A stretch of 64,000 bases of DNA from Pseudoxanthomonas sp. (GTDB lineage: Bacteria > Pseudomonadota > Gammaproteobacteria > Xanthomonadales > Xanthomonadaceae). Shown here piece after piece: positions 20,001 to 28,785 of the stretch. How positions within the stretch are numbered: the stretch's first letter is position 1; each line of letters begins with the position of its first letter. Location of the stretch: NCBI RefSeq assembly GCF_002863005.1, contig NZ_PKDG01000014.1, forward strand, positions 1 through 64,000, written 5' to 3'. A program made the translations under genes and the position numbers. The notes under the pieces were generated by a model that was not told the origin of the DNA, searched no databases, and worked only from the letters and a program-made list of their open reading frames with translations.

Positions 20001-20533
20001 TCGCGACCGAGCAGGGGACGCATGCCCGGTACATCGGGATAGAGTACGTCGATCACCACGTATTCGCTGCGATCGCCCGCAGGGTGGATGGCGAACGCAT
20101 CGCCGTACCGAGCGCGCTGGGTCGTGACGTATGCATCGCGTTCGGCGTGCGTCACGCGACGCGCGAAACCGAGTCCATGCACGGCCGCCTGGCGCGTCGG
20201 CATCTGCAGTTTTTCAACGAACACGTAGAAGCTGTCGCGCTCGATGTCCTGCCGGCCTTCCAGCACGGCGGCGGCGGCACGCACGGTGTCTTCGTACGCA
20301 TTCATGTTGGCCGAGATCGCGGTGGCGATCGCATCGGCGCGCGCCTCGAACTGCGCGCGGGCGTGTTCCTGCGCCTGCCGCCACTGGGTGGCACCGGACC
20401 ACAGCGACAGCAGGCATGCGATGACCAGGATGCCCCATGCCAGCGAATCGAGGTTGCGCTGCCGCAGCCGGGCAGCGGCGCCCGACCCGCTGAACGCCCG
20501 CAGTTCCGATGCCCGGTCCGCGCCAGATTCCAC
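17015..20533 (-). CDS. CHASE-PAS-GGDEF-EAL cyclic di-GMP signalling protein
   Basis: This 1172-residue inner-membrane protein has a helix near 31-49, a periplasmic CHASE-like sensor region (about 70-320), a second helix near 328-353, three PAS-like segments (about 360-480, 485-600, 610-720), a GGDEF domain and an EAL domain. The cyclase signature GGDEF is intact at 811-815, but no RxxD inhibitory site precedes it. The EAL domain reads EGL at 939-941 yet keeps DDFGTGFSSLSYL at 1059-1071 and EGVET at 1115-1119, so phosphodiesterase activity is likely. Direction of net activity cannot be told from sequence. The string GGDEF also occurs by chance at 265-269 in the sensor. Confidence 0.9.
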   Translation of the reverse strand: MESGADRASELRAFSGSGAAARLRQRNLDSLAWGILVIACLLSLWSGATQWRQAQEHARAQFEARADAIATAISANMNAYEDTVRAAAAVLEGRQDIERDSFYVFVEKLQMPTRQAAVHGLGFARRVTHAERDAYVTTQRARYGDAFAIHPAGDRSEYVVIDVLYPDVPGMRPLLGRDVMAEAVRAQAIASARDSGELAAAPLVALGDATKGSTGLAGFLLYAPVYADPVAARASVEARRRLLRGFATAGFGWQRVVEDAVGRSGGDEFDLQLLARDHGGEPIYQTRALQDRYRGDWQPAFTAQRELRLLGSEWRLVLQSPPLRDALPGLASIVLLTACGIGLGLLLFLLLQNLARTERRSRALLDAVADHLPALIAYIDGDGHYGFANRACRAWSGTPTDWSDRHVDDVHADAPDFLGSLRRAMQDCTPDHWTTWEGELGRPARPVHLYLVPDVEPGRRIAGWYLMGNDVGEQRRAHRELAMARDHLKRVTDRLPALIAQFDAAHRLVFHNRAFADQVQWRSPPRIGTHMRDLFGEDAYLRRMPQIDAALSGRDGEFESSFATADGTRSMHSFYTPDVDDTGKVCGFFVMSIDITEKARLEHALHDANELAEVTLTSISEAVITVDIESRVTYMNPAAEALCGWGLDQALGHPLDQVASLVRIDTQPNVEEPHTMGQPGDLQLLRRDGSRMLVERSLSAIHDRDERMVGTVMVLRDITESRALSSRMTFLAHHDVLTGLPNRLQLNERLGQAITHATNHGNGIAVLFLDLDLFKHVNDALGHHTGDELLQQVARRLQRNIGNLGTVYRTGGDEFVVLLPNVVTRDSVLQIADRLLALSGTPYTVASHELHQAFSIGISLFPEDGYDAATLMMRADAAMYLAKRNGRNATRFYTRELASSVDARIELENSLRRSLRNGDLSLHYQPQVDRVSGRIVGVEGLARWQRGERLMMPGEFLPIAEETNLIVDIDQWAIRAACRQNRIWQQAGLPPIRVSVNIAAANFDTDDLVDTVVEALKDSGLAAEFLELEVTETTLMRDVQRTDRTLRALKALGVRIAIDDFGTGFSSLSYLGNYGFNVLKIDQSFVRDVSEPNQAAITRAIISLAAQLQCRTIAEGVETPAQAAWLAANGCDELQGNYFSKPLPAAEFAKLYARATTWHIPQLAPSADTHWS

Positions 20534-20632
20534 GCGATAGACCCCCCGCTGCTGCCGTGGGGCTATGACGCCACGATCCCGCTACCGCTGCAAGCATCTC
20601 CGCACCGCAAACGGCTCACACTTTCGCGGCGC

Positions 20633-22237
20633 TCAGCGCAGCGGCATGCGCGCCGACAGCGTCGGCCAGTACTCGGGGGGCTTGCGTGCGCGGGTGCGCT
20701 GTTCGTAGTCGTAGCCCAGTGCGATCAGCCGCGCTTCGCTCCAGGCGGTTCCCATGAACACCAGTCCCAGGGGCAGGCCATCGCTGTGGCCCATCGGGAC
20801 GGTGAGGCTGGGATACCCCGCCACGGCCGCTGCGCTGTAACCGGCGCCGGGAAAATGGTCGCCGGTCTTGTGGTCGGTCAGCCAGGCGGGGCCCGTCGTC
20901 GGCGCGATCAGTGCGTCGAGTTGCTGCGCCTTGAGCGCGGCATCGATGCCCTCCGGTCCGGCCAGCCGGCGCGCCCGGCTGCGCGCGGTGATATAGGCGG
21001 CTTCGCCGAGTCCGCCCTTGGCATTCGCCTGCTCGAACAGTTCCTGGCCGAAGTACTGCATTTCGGAGACGCGATAACGCTCGTTGTAGCCGATCAACTG
21101 GGTCAGCGTGGTCAGCGGGGCTTGGCGCTCGGTGAGATAACGCTCCACGCCGTGCTTGAACTCGTACAGCAGCAGCTCGAGTTCGTCGGCATTCCATTGG
21201 CCGTCGGTGGGAATCTCCGCATCGACGACAGTCGCACCTGCCTCCCGCATCACCTGGATGGCGATGTCCAGCGCGGCGGCGGCGTCGGGATGGATGGCCG
21301 CCTTGCTGCGCAGCACGCCGATGCGCGCACCTTTCAGTGCGCCGGGTTTGAGTCGCGCACTGAAGTCGAGGGTCGTGTTCCAGGCGGCCTGGGTGGTCGC
21401 CGCATCCGCGGTGTCCCGACCGGCCAGGGCGGCCAGCAGCAAGGCCGCATCCGACACATTGCGTGCGATGGGGCCGGCGGTGTCCTGGCTGTGCGAGATG
21501 GGCAGGATGCCCTGCCGGCTGACCAGGCCGACGGTCGGCTTCAGTCCCACCACACCGTTGATCGCGGCAGGGCAGACGATGCTGCCGTCGGTCTCGGTGC
21601 CCACGCTGACCGCGACGAGGTTGGCCGACACCGCGACCGCGCTGCCCGAACTCGATCCGCACGGATTGCGGTCCAGTGCATAGGGATTGCGCGTCTGCCC
21701 GCCACGGCCGCTCCAGCCCGAGGTGGAGTGCGATGAACGGAAGTTCGCCCACTCGCTGAGGTTGGCCTTGCCGAGGATGACGGCACCCGCTTCGCGAAGG
21801 CGCCGGACCAGGAAGGCATCCCTGGCCGGCCGGAAATCCTTGAGCGCCAGGGAACCGGCCGACGTCGCCATCGGCACCGCATCGATGTTGTCCTTCAACA
21901 GGACCGGGATGCCGTGCAGCGGGCCGCGAACGGCATTGGCGCGGCGTTCCACGTCGCGCAGCGCGGCCTCTTTCAGCGCATCTGGGTTCAGTTCGATGAC
22001 CGCATTCAGCTGAGGCCCCGCTTTGTCGACGGCGGCGATCCGGTCCAGGTACGCCTGCGTCAGGCGACGGCTGTCGAGCTCACCGGACTGCATGCGGGAC
22101 TGCAGGTCGGCGATGTCGAGCTCGGCATAAAGGAAATCGGTCGGTGCGGCGGGCGCCGTCGCATCGGGCGTCGTCGCCGGCTGGCAGGCAGCCAGGGCGA
22201 GCACCATCAGGCCGAGCGGCAGCAGGAATCGACGCAT
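20633..22237 (-). CDS. Amidase-signature family lipoprotein
   Basis: A 534-residue amidase with a lipoprotein signal peptide (lipobox LAAC, Cys18), so it is probably anchored in the periplasm. The Ser-cisSer-Lys machinery of amidase-signature enzymes is present: Lys115 (LLKDNID), a Ser in the CGSSSGSA loop (195-197) and nucleophile Ser219 in TETDGSIVCPA. The family hydrolyses carboxamides; the substrate is unknown. It lies 99 bp upstream of the c-di-GMP gene on the same strand. Confidence 0.88.
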   Translation of the reverse strand: MRRFLLPLGLMVLALAACQPATTPDATAPAAPTDFLYAELDIADLQSRMQSGELDSRRLTQAYLDRIAAVDKAGPQLNAVIELNPDALKEAALRDVERRANAVRGPLHGIPVLLKDNIDAVPMATSAGSLALKDFRPARDAFLVRRLREAGAVILGKANLSEWANFRSSHSTSGWSGRGGQTRNPYALDRNPCGSSSGSAVAVSANLVAVSVGTETDGSIVCPAAINGVVGLKPTVGLVSRQGILPISHSQDTAGPIARNVSDAALLLAALAGRDTADAATTQAAWNTTLDFSARLKPGALKGARIGVLRSKAAIHPDAAAALDIAIQVMREAGATVVDAEIPTDGQWNADELELLLYEFKHGVERYLTERQAPLTTLTQLIGYNERYRVSEMQYFGQELFEQANAKGGLGEAAYITARSRARRLAGPEGIDAALKAQQLDALIAPTTGPAWLTDHKTGDHFPGAGYSAAAVAGYPSLTVPMGHSDGLPLGLVFMGTAWSEARLIALGYDYEQRTRARKPPEYWPTLSARMPLR

Positions 22238-22290
22238 GCGGGCATCTTGGCAGGGTTGCCGCGCAGGCTACGCAGCGGCCGCCCCGCCCG

Positions 22291-22776
22291 TCAAATCACC
22301 TTGCGGCGACGGATGTCCCGCCACAGCACCCACACGATCACCAGGTTCACGATCAGGAGCGCCCAGGTGTGCCAGCCCGGATGGTGGTACAGCGCATAGA
22401 CGTCCAGCGGCAGGTAGGCGGCGGACCCGATGCAGCCCAGCCACGACGCCCAGGCGCGGGCACGCCACAGGCCCCAGCCTTCCAGCAGGCGCATGCCGGC
22501 GTAGAGCGCGATGATCAGCACGGTGACGTGGATGGATTCCGGATTGATCCGCGCCATCCATTCGCTCACCACGCCGGGACCGGCCTCGGGGATGATGCGG
22601 GTGACGATCGCCTGCACGCTCTCGCGCAGGCGATCCGGGCCCAGCGCCAGCAGGCCGCCGGCGAAGGCGAGGGCGAGCACGCCCTTGGCGCCCTCGAACA
22701 GGGCGATGGCGTGCAGGCCAGGGTGCGCCTTGGGGTCCGGGTTGTAGGCGGTGTCGTCCAAGGCGCGGCGCGGCAA
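22291..22776 (-). CDS. DUF2127-like integral membrane protein
   Basis: A 161-residue protein with four likely membrane segments (about 27-46, 85-100, 110-128, 137-153), resembling the DUF2127 family of unknown function (GLHAIALFEGAKGVLALAFAGG). There is no ATG or GTG near the N-terminus. The first usable start is a TTG at 22776, immediately after the typA stop (TGATTG), with another TTG at 22761. It is probably translationally coupled to typA, so the start is uncertain. Confidence 0.7.
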   Translation of the reverse strand: MPRRALDDTAYNPDPKAHPGLHAIALFEGAKGVLALAFAGGLLALGPDRLRESVQAIVTRIIPEAGPGVVSEWMARINPESIHVTVLIIALYAGMRLLEGWGLWRARAWASWLGCIGSAAYLPLDVYALYHHPGWHTWALLIVNLVIVWVLWRDIRRRKVI

Positions 22777-24606
22777 TCAGGCCGCGCGGGAGGCGCGCTT
22801 GCGGTCGCTCTCGGTCAGGAACTTCTTGCGCAGGCGGATTTCCTTCGGCGTGATTTCCACCAGCTCGTCGTCGTCGATGAAGTCCAGCGCCTGCTCCAGC
22901 GAGAACTTGATCGCCGGGGTCAGCTGGATGGCATCGTCCTTGCCCGAAGCGCGCATGTTGGTCAGCGGCTTGGTCTTGATCGCGTTGACGGTGAGGTCGT
23001 TGTCCTTGGAGTGGATGCCGATCAGCTGGCCTTCGTACACGTTGTCGCCCTCGGCGGCGAACAGCTTGCCGCGCTCCTGCAGCGGGCCGAGCGAGTAGGC
23101 CGGCGTGGCGCCCGGCGCATTGGCGATCATCACGCCGTTGAGGCGCTTGGCGATGGCGCCCTGTTCCTTCGGGCCGTAATGGTCGAACACGTGGAACAGC
23201 AGGCCCGAGCCCTGGGTCAGCGTCTTGAATTCGTTCTGGAAGCCGATCAGGCCACGCGCCGGGATCTGGTAGTCCAGGCGCACGCGGCCCTTGCCGTCCG
23301 GCTCCATGTTCTTCAGCTGGCCCTTGCGGACGCCGAGCTTCTCCATCACGCCGCCCTGGTGGGTTTCCTCCACGTCGACGACGAGCTGCTCGATCGGCTC
23401 CATCAGCTGGCCGTCGATTTCCTTGATGATCACTTCCGGACGCGACACGGCCAGTTCATAGCCCTCGCGACGCATGTTCTCGATCAGCACCGACAGGTGC
23501 AGTTCGCCACGGCCGGAGACCAGGAACTTGTCCGCGTCTTCCAGCTGCTCGACCTTCAGCGCGACGTTGTGCACGGTCTCGCGTTCCAGACGCTCCTTCA
23601 GCTGGCGGCTGGTCAGGAACTTGCCGCCCGACAGGTCCTTGTGGCCGGCGAACGGCGAATTGTTGACCTGGAAGGTCATCGAGATCGTCGGCTCATCGAC
23701 CGTCAGCGCCGGCAGCGCTTCCGGGGTGTCCAGCGCGCAGACGGTGTCGGAGATCGTCAGGTCCTGGATGCCGGAGATGGCGACGATGTCGCCGGCTTCG
23801 GCGCTGTCCTGCTCGATGCGCTCCAGGCCCAGGAAGCCCAGCACCTGCAGCACCTTGCCCTGGCGCTTCTTGCCTTCACGGTCGATCACGGCGACCGGCA
23901 TGTTCTTCTTCAGCGTGCCGCGCTGGATGCGGCCGATGCCGATCACGCCGACGAAGTTGTTGTAGTCCAGCTGGCTGATGCGCATCTGGAAGGCGCCTTC
24001 CGGATCGACTTCCGGCTTCGGCGCGTGCTTCATGATCGCTTCGTACAGCGGGGTCATGTCGCCGCCGCGCACTGTGTCCTCGAGGCCGGCATAGCCGTTC
24101 AGGGCCGACGCGTAGACGATCGGGAAATCCATCTGCTCGGGCGTGGCACCCAGGCGGTCGAACAGGTCCCACACCTGCTCCACGACCCACTCCGGACGCG
24201 AGCCGGGGCGGTCGACCTTGTTGATCACCACGATCGGCTTGAAGCCCATCGCGAACGCCTTCTGGGTGACGAAGCGCGTCTGCGGCATGGGGCCGTCCAT
24301 CGCGTCGACCAGGATCAGGACGGTGTCGACCATCGACAGCACGCGCTCGACTTCACCGCCGAAGTCGGCGTGGCCGGGGGTGTCGACGATGTTGATGCGG
24401 TTGCCGTTCCAGGTGATGGCGGTGTTCTTCGCCAGGATCGTGATGCCACGTTCCTTCTCCTGGTCGTTGCTGTCCATCACGCGCTCGGCCAGCACGGTGC
24501 GCTCGGAGAGGGTGCCGGACTGCTTCAGCAGCTGGTCGACGAGGGTGGTCTTGCCATGGTCGACGTGCGCGACGATCGCGATATTGCGGAGGTTTTCGAT
24601 GGACAT
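22777..24606 (-). CDS. typA: Translational GTPase TypA/BipA
   Basis: A 609-residue GTPase of the EF-G-like family that binds 70S ribosomes and helps 50S assembly and stress or cold growth. The P-loop AHVDHGKTT (13-21), [12 protein letters not shown] and [10 protein letters not shown] are intact, followed by beta-barrel and C-terminal domains ([35 protein letters not shown]). A perfect TATAAT -10 lies about 80 bases upstream on the minus strand. The downstream DUF2127 gene abuts its stop. Confidence 0.97.
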   Translation of the reverse strand: MSIENLRNIAIVAHVDHGKTTLVDQLLKQSGTLSERTVLAERVMDSNDQEKERGITILAKNTAITWNGNRINIVDTPGHADFGGEVERVLSMVDTVLILVDAMDGPMPQTRFVTQKAFAMGFKPIVVINKVDRPGSRPEWVVEQVWDLFDRLGATPEQMDFPIVYASALNGYAGLEDTVRGGDMTPLYEAIMKHAPKPEVDPEGAFQMRISQLDYNNFVGVIGIGRIQRGTLKKNMPVAVIDREGKKRQGKVLQVLGFLGLERIEQDSAEAGDIVAISGIQDLTISDTVCALDTPEALPALTVDEPTISMTFQVNNSPFAGHKDLSGGKFLTSRQLKERLERETVHNVALKVEQLEDADKFLVSGRGELHLSVLIENMRREGYELAVSRPEVIIKEIDGQLMEPIEQLVVDVEETHQGGVMEKLGVRKGQLKNMEPDGKGRVRLDYQIPARGLIGFQNEFKTLTQGSGLLFHVFDHYGPKEQGAIAKRLNGVMIANAPGATPAYSLGPLQERGKLFAAEGDNVYEGQLIGIHSKDNDLTVNAIKTKPLTNMRASGKDDAIQLTPAIKFSLEQALDFIDDDELVEITPKEIRLRKKFLTESDRKRASRAA

Positions 24607-24965
24607 GGATTCTGGGATCGGAAAAGCGCACCCGGATACCCCTTCGACGGGGCAGGCGCGAGGACGTGGGCGGAAAGAAGCGGCGTATTATAGCGGGCTA
24701 TGGTGCGCTAAGCACCTGATTTATCGAAAAACGCCTGAATGGATGCCGCCGCGCGGGGCCCGCCCTTGAAATCCCCTGACGGCGCCGTGATCTGGCAACG
24801 GGGCAGGGCCTGCGTGACGGGTCCGGCTTGCGCATCGCAGTCCCGGCCATCAGTGGCCGGGTGGCGGGACGGATGCTTTCCTTCTCGCCCCGCCGCCAGG
24901 GCGGGGCAGGGGAGAGAGCCGCCGATGTCTCGCCGTTCCCTCTTTTACCCCTGGAGAACCGTTCC
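24607..24965. other. 359-bp divergent spacer between typA and ppiB
   Basis: It holds the typA -10 box and two hairpins: CCCGGCCA (24842-24849) with TGGCCGGG (24854-24861), and GCCCCGCC (24887-24894) with GGCGGGGC (24900-24907). No gene is evident; short open frames look like noise. The ppiB promoter was not identified. Confidence 0.5.
24687..24692 (-). promoter_or_regulatory. TATAAT -10 box upstream of typA
   Basis: Read on the minus strand, 24692 to 24687 is a perfect TATAAT, 81 bases before the typA start. No convincing -35 is seen at 16-18 bp. Confidence 0.5.
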
Positions 24966-25463
24966 ATGAGTCAGCTGACTGCCACCTTCGACACCTCGCG
25001 CGGCCCGATCACGATCGAGCTGTACCCCGACAAGGCCCCGCTGACGGTGGCCAACTTCGTCAACCTGGCCAAGCGCGGCTTCTACGACGGATTGAACTTC
25101 CACCGCGTGATCCCCGATTTCATGATCCAGGGCGGCTGTCCGGAAGGCTCGGGCCGGGGCGGCCCGGGTTACCGCTTCGAGGACGAAACCACCAACGGCG
25201 TGCGCCATGAGCGTGGCGTGCTGTCCATGGCCAATGCCGGCCCCAGCACCAACGGCAGCCAGTTCTTCATCACCCACGTGCCCACGCCGTGGCTGGACGG
25301 CAAGCACACCGTGTTCGGCAAGGTCACCGAAGGCCTGGACGTGGTCGACGCGGTGAAGCAGGGCGACCTGATCACCAAGGTGACCATCAGCGGAGACGCC
25401 GACGCGGCGCTGGCCGCCAAGGCCGACCGCGTGGCGGAGTGGAACCGCATCCTGTCGGCGTGA
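24966..25463 (+). CDS. ppiB: Cytoplasmic peptidyl-prolyl cis-trans isomerase B (cyclophilin)
   Basis: A 165-residue single-domain cyclophilin without a signal peptide; it speeds prolyl bond isomerisation in the cytoplasm. The active-site [19 protein letters not shown] and [21 protein letters not shown] are intact. The ATG at 24966 follows TGGAG; an upstream in-frame opening at 24828 crosses hairpins and is rejected. A strong terminator follows. Confidence 0.95.
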   Translation: MSQLTATFDTSRGPITIELYPDKAPLTVANFVNLAKRGFYDGLNFHRVIPDFMIQGGCPEGSGRGGPGYRFEDETTNGVRHERGVLSMANAGPSTNGSQFFITHVPTPWLDGKHTVFGKVTEGLDVVDAVKQGDLITKVTISGDADAALAAKADRVAEWNRILSA

Positions 25464-25470
25464 TCGAATG

Positions 25471-25506
25471 GAAGGGCCGGTCATCGTACCGGCCCTTTCT
25501 TTTTTT
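25471..25506 (+). terminator. Intrinsic terminator after ppiB
   Basis: AAGGGCCGG (25472-25480) pairs with CCGGCCCTT (25489-25497), followed by TTCTTTTTTT. Confidence 0.9.
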
Positions 25507-25517
25507 GGAGCACCACC

Positions 25518-26294
25518 ATGAAGGACCATTGCCGGCGCGCGTTGCGCGCGGCCCTGTTACTGGCCGCGGCCCTGGCGCTTGGCGCGTGCAACAAGGGCGC
25601 GAACACCCCACCGGATCCCGTCGCAGCGACCGCCGTGGAGGCGTCGGCGGAGCACTTCCAGCAGAGCCTGGAAGGCCTGTGGAGCACGAATCACAGCGAA
25701 GGCGACGACGCCGAGACCCTCTACGCCATTGCCTGGCGGCCCGACGCGGGTCTGCAGGTCGTGCGTGACGGCGCCTGGCTGGATGGCAAGGTGGAGGACG
25801 TCGACCTCGACAACGGCACGCTGGCCCTGCACCTGGCCTCCGATACCGGGCCCAGCGAGACGGTGACCCTGCGCAAACTGCAGGACCAGAGCGGAAACGG
25901 CTTCACCCTGCGCATCACCTGGGGTGCCGGCCAGACCGACGACCTGGGCTTCGTGCGCCGGCTGACCGAACGCGACCGCAGCGAGCTTGCCGCTGCCGTG
26001 GCCGCGGCCCGGGCGCCGGATCCCGCGACGGTATGCGAAACCGATGCCCCGGCGGGCAGCGTCCGCGCCACCCTGGTCTGTGGGCATGAGGAGTTCGGCG
26101 CGCTGGATGCCGGGATGCGAAAGCAGTTCAAGGAACTGGCGGATCGCTATCCCGACGGCGACCGCACGGTCCAGGCCGCCACCCGCCAGTTGGACGTCTG
26201 CGATACCCCCGCCTGCCTGCGCGCGGCGTATGCGCAGTGGCAGGCGTATTTCGACGAGAACTACGACCTCGGCGACGTGTTGGATTACCAGTAA
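25518..26294 (+). CDS. Lipoprotein with LprI-like C-terminal region
   Basis: A 258-residue protein with a clear lipoprotein signal (lipobox LGAC, Cys24). The middle part is a beta-rich unknown region with alternating charged and hydrophobic residues. The last 70 residues (from CGHEEFGALDAGMRKQFKEL to CLRAAYAQW) have the spacing of LprI/DUF1311 domains: paired cysteines, LD...M, Tyr, then CL..AY..W. Some members of that group inhibit lysozyme; this function is not shown here. It lies between the ppiB terminator and the aminotransferase gene. Confidence 0.65.
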   Translation: MKDHCRRALRAALLLAAALALGACNKGANTPPDPVAATAVEASAEHFQQSLEGLWSTNHSEGDDAETLYAIAWRPDAGLQVVRDGAWLDGKVEDVDLDNGTLALHLASDTGPSETVTLRKLQDQSGNGFTLRITWGAGQTDDLGFVRRLTERDRSELAAAVAAARAPDPATVCETDAPAGSVRATLVCGHEEFGALDAGMRKQFKELADRYPDGDRTVQAATRQLDVCDTPACLRAAYAQWQAYFDENYDLGDVLDYQ

Positions 26295-26423
26295 CCGCGC
26301 CCTGCCGCGCGGGCCGGGGTAGACCATGGGCTAGTCGGTCGCGGCGGGGTGGCGTGATACCATTTTGCGCCGCAAAAAAAGACGGCGACGACGCTCCCTG
26401 ACCTTTCCACGCGAGGTTGTGCA

Positions 26424-27626
26424 ATGCCCCTGCTTGCCCGGCGCATCGGTCGCGCCAAGCCAAGTGCGATCATGGCGGTGGCCGAAAAGGCCAAGAAGCT
26501 GAAGGCCGAAGGCCGCGACATCATCAGCTTTTCGATCGGCGTTCCCAATTTCCTGCCCGGCGACCACGTCTACCAAGCTGCGCGCGACGCGCTGGCGAAG
26601 GACTCCGGCCAGTACGGCAGCAACCGCGGCACCGACGCGCTGCTCGATGCGTTCCTGCGGCACATCGAAGCGCTGGGCCTGACCGGCTACACGCGCGCCA
26701 ACGTGTCCACCGGCATCGGCGCCAAGCACATCCTCTACAACCTGGCCGAGTCGCTGCTGGACGAGGGCGACACCATCGTCTATCCGTCGCCGTACTGGAC
26801 GACCTACGCCGACATCGCCGACATCGTCAACGCGAAGGCGGTGCCGCTGCCGTGCCCGGCCAGCCAGGACTACAAGCTGACACCCGCGCAGCTTGACGAA
26901 GCGCTGACGATCCACACGCCCAAGGTGTTCCTGTTCAACAACCCGTCCAATCCGACGGGCATGGTCTACACGCGCGAGGAAGTCGCTGCGCTGGCCGACG
27001 TGCTGGTGAAGCATCCGGAGACCTGGATCGTCACCGACGACATCTACAACCGCATGCTGTTCGACGGCCTGGCCTACATGAACTTCGTGCAGGCGCGGCC
27101 GGAGATGCGCGATCGCACGGTCTTCGTCGATTCGCTGTCCAAGACTTATGGCATGCCGGGCTGGCGCGTGGGCTTCATGGCCGGTCCCGAGGTGGTCGCC
27201 AAGGCGCTGACCACGATGAATTCCAACCACATCACCAACGTGCCGGAAGTCGTCACCGCCGCGGCCATCGCCGCGCTGACCGGCCCGCAGGACGTGCCCG
27301 TGGCGAAGAACGCCGAATTCCAGGCCAAGCGCGACCAGGTGCTGGCCGCGATGGAAGCCATCCCGGGCGTGGTGTGTCCGCGTCCGCAGGGTGCGTTCTA
27401 CGTATTCCCCGACATCAGCTGCGCCTTCGGCAAGTCGCATGACGGCGTGAAGATCGAGGACGACGTCGACTTCTGCAATGCGCTGCTCGAAGCGAAGGGC
27501 GTGGCCTGCGTGCCGGGCTCGGCGTTCGGCGAGCCGCGCGCGCTGCGCATCAGCTACACCTGCCCGACGCCGCAACTCGCGCCGGGCCTGCAGCGCTTCC
27601 AGGAATTCTTTGCCGAACTGAAGTAA
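26424..27626 (+). CDS. Class I pyridoxal-phosphate aminotransferase, aspartate aminotransferase-like
   Basis: A 400-residue fold type I aminotransferase of the class I beta type. Asn176 in NNPSNPTG and Lys240 in [15 protein letters not shown] (the Schiff-base lysine) are in place, as is the C-terminal RISYTCP arginine that binds the substrate carboxylate. The likely reaction is amino transfer between aspartate or an aromatic amino acid and 2-oxoglutarate. Substrate choice is not settled by sequence. A dyad TTTTGCG-C-CGCAAAA lies at 26363-26377, about 50 bases upstream. Confidence 0.88.
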   Translation: MPLLARRIGRAKPSAIMAVAEKAKKLKAEGRDIISFSIGVPNFLPGDHVYQAARDALAKDSGQYGSNRGTDALLDAFLRHIEALGLTGYTRANVSTGIGAKHILYNLAESLLDEGDTIVYPSPYWTTYADIADIVNAKAVPLPCPASQDYKLTPAQLDEALTIHTPKVFLFNNPSNPTGMVYTREEVAALADVLVKHPETWIVTDDIYNRMLFDGLAYMNFVQARPEMRDRTVFVDSLSKTYGMPGWRVGFMAGPEVVAKALTTMNSNHITNVPEVVTAAAIAALTGPQDVPVAKNAEFQAKRDQVLAAMEAIPGVVCPRPQGAFYVFPDISCAFGKSHDGVKIEDDVDFCNALLEAKGVACVPGSAFGEPRALRISYTCPTPQLAPGLQRFQEFFAELK

Positions 27627-27633
27627 CCGTTGC

Positions 27634-27655
27634 GTGGGCGCAGGCCCACTCTTTC
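27634..27655 (+). terminator. Weak terminator after the aminotransferase gene
   Basis: GTGGGC (27634-27639) pairs with GCCCAC (27644-27649) around GCAG, followed by TCTTTCC. Confidence 0.45.
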
Positions 27656-27662
27656 CCCACGC

Positions 27663-27684
27663 GGTGGGCCGACGCCCACCCTAC
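27663..27684 (-). repeat. GTAG-footed REP hairpin
   Basis: On the minus strand this reads GTAG, then GGTGGGC-GTCG-GCCCACC, a perfect 7-bp stem. The GTAG foot is the mark of the REP class known in Stenotrophomonas (SMAG) and relatives. It lies between the aminotransferase and mdh. Confidence 0.6.
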
Positions 27685-27705
27685 GAAACCCCGAGGAACC
27701 GCACC

Positions 27706-28689
27706 ATGAAAACCCCCGTCCGTGTTGCCGTCACCGGCGCTGCTGGCCAGATCGGCTACGCGCTGCTGTTCCGCATCGCTTCCGGCGAAATGCTGGGCAA
27801 GGACCAGCCGGTCATCCTGCAGCTGCTGGAGCTGCCGCTGGAGAAGGCCCAGGCCGCGCTGAAGGGCGTGATCATGGAGCTCGAAGACTGCGCGTTCCCG
27901 TTGCTGGCCGGCGTCGTCGGCACCGACGATCCGGAAGTCGCGTTCAAGGACGTCGACGTGGCCCTGCTGGTCGGCGCGCGTCCGCGCGGCCCGGGCATGG
28001 AGCGCAAGGACCTGCTGCTGGAGAACGCCAAGATCTTCACCGCCCAGGGCGCCGCGCTGAACAAGGTCGCCAGCCGCAACGTCAAGGTGCTGGTGGTCGG
28101 CAACCCGGCCAACACCAACGCCTACATCGCGATGAAGTCCGCGCCGGACCTGCCGTCGAAGAACTTCACCGCCATGCTGCGCCTGGACCACAACCGCGCG
28201 CTGTCGCAGCTCGCCAACAAGGCCGGCGTGGCTGTGGGCGACATCGACAAGCTGGTCGTGTGGGGCAACCACAGCCCGACCATGTACCCCGACTACCGCT
28301 TCGCCACGGTCAACGGCCAGTCGCTGAAGGACAAGATCAACGACGCCGACTGGAACGCGAACACCTTCATCCCGCAGGTTGGCAAGCGCGGCGCCGCGAT
28401 CATCGAAGCGCGCGGCCTGTCGTCGGCCGCTTCGGCCGCCAACGCCGCCATCGACCACGTGCGCGACTGGGTGCTGGGCAGCAACGGCAAGTGGGTGACG
28501 ATGGGCATTCCGTCCGACGGCAGCTACGGCATCCCGGAAGGCGTGATGTTCGGCTTCGCCGTCACCACCGAGAACGGCGAGTACACGATGATCAAGGACC
28601 TGCCGGTCGACGATTACAGCCAGAAGGCCATCGACAAGACGCTGGCCGAGCTGGAAGAAGAGCGCAGCGGCGTGGCACACCTGCTCTGA
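27706..28689 (+). CDS. mdh: Malate dehydrogenase
   Basis: A 327-residue NAD-dependent malate dehydrogenase of the LDH-like subgroup, converting malate to oxaloacetate in the citric acid cycle. The Rossmann glycine motif ([13 protein letters not shown]), the [13 protein letters not shown] arginine loop, MLRLDHNRA and the catalytic histidine in [14 protein letters not shown] are present. The ATG at 27706 follows GAGGAA. An in-frame extension to 27634 crosses the REP and is rejected. Confidence 0.96.
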   Translation: MKTPVRVAVTGAAGQIGYALLFRIASGEMLGKDQPVILQLLELPLEKAQAALKGVIMELEDCAFPLLAGVVGTDDPEVAFKDVDVALLVGARPRGPGMERKDLLLENAKIFTAQGAALNKVASRNVKVLVVGNPANTNAYIAMKSAPDLPSKNFTAMLRLDHNRALSQLANKAGVAVGDIDKLVVWGNHSPTMYPDYRFATVNGQSLKDKINDADWNANTFIPQVGKRGAAIIEARGLSSAASAANAAIDHVRDWVLGSNGKWVTMGIPSDGSYGIPEGVMFGFAVTTENGEYTMIKDLPVDDYSQKAIDKTLAELEEERSGVAHLL

Positions 28690-28715
28690 TAGCGGGCATG
28701 TCGCACGCGATGGAG

Positions 28716-28747
28716 AAAAGGGGTGGCGCGAGCCGCCCCTTTTTTTG
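28716..28747 (+). terminator. Intrinsic terminator after mdh
   Basis: AAAAGGGGTGGC (28716-28727) pairs with 28732-28743 around GCGA, and the T run continues to 28746. Confidence 0.9.
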
Positions 28748-28785
28748 TCGTGTTACTTTCTGGTTTTCCTCAAAGGGGGTGGGTG

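Noticed and set aside
17213-21736. A 1507-codon plus-strand open frame spanning the c-di-GMP and amidase genes
   Set aside because: It lies antisense to two genes with clear domains, its translation is low-complexity Gln/Arg/Val/Asp-rich, and such frames arise from the GC bias at third positions.
22144-24693. An 849-codon plus-strand open frame opposite typA
   Set aside because: typA on the other strand is unmistakable and the translation of this frame has no recognisable features.
26363-26377. The dyad TTTTGCG-C-CGCAAAA upstream of the aminotransferase gene
   Set aside because: It is symmetric but too short and isolated to call an operator, and it cannot form a hairpin with a one-base centre.
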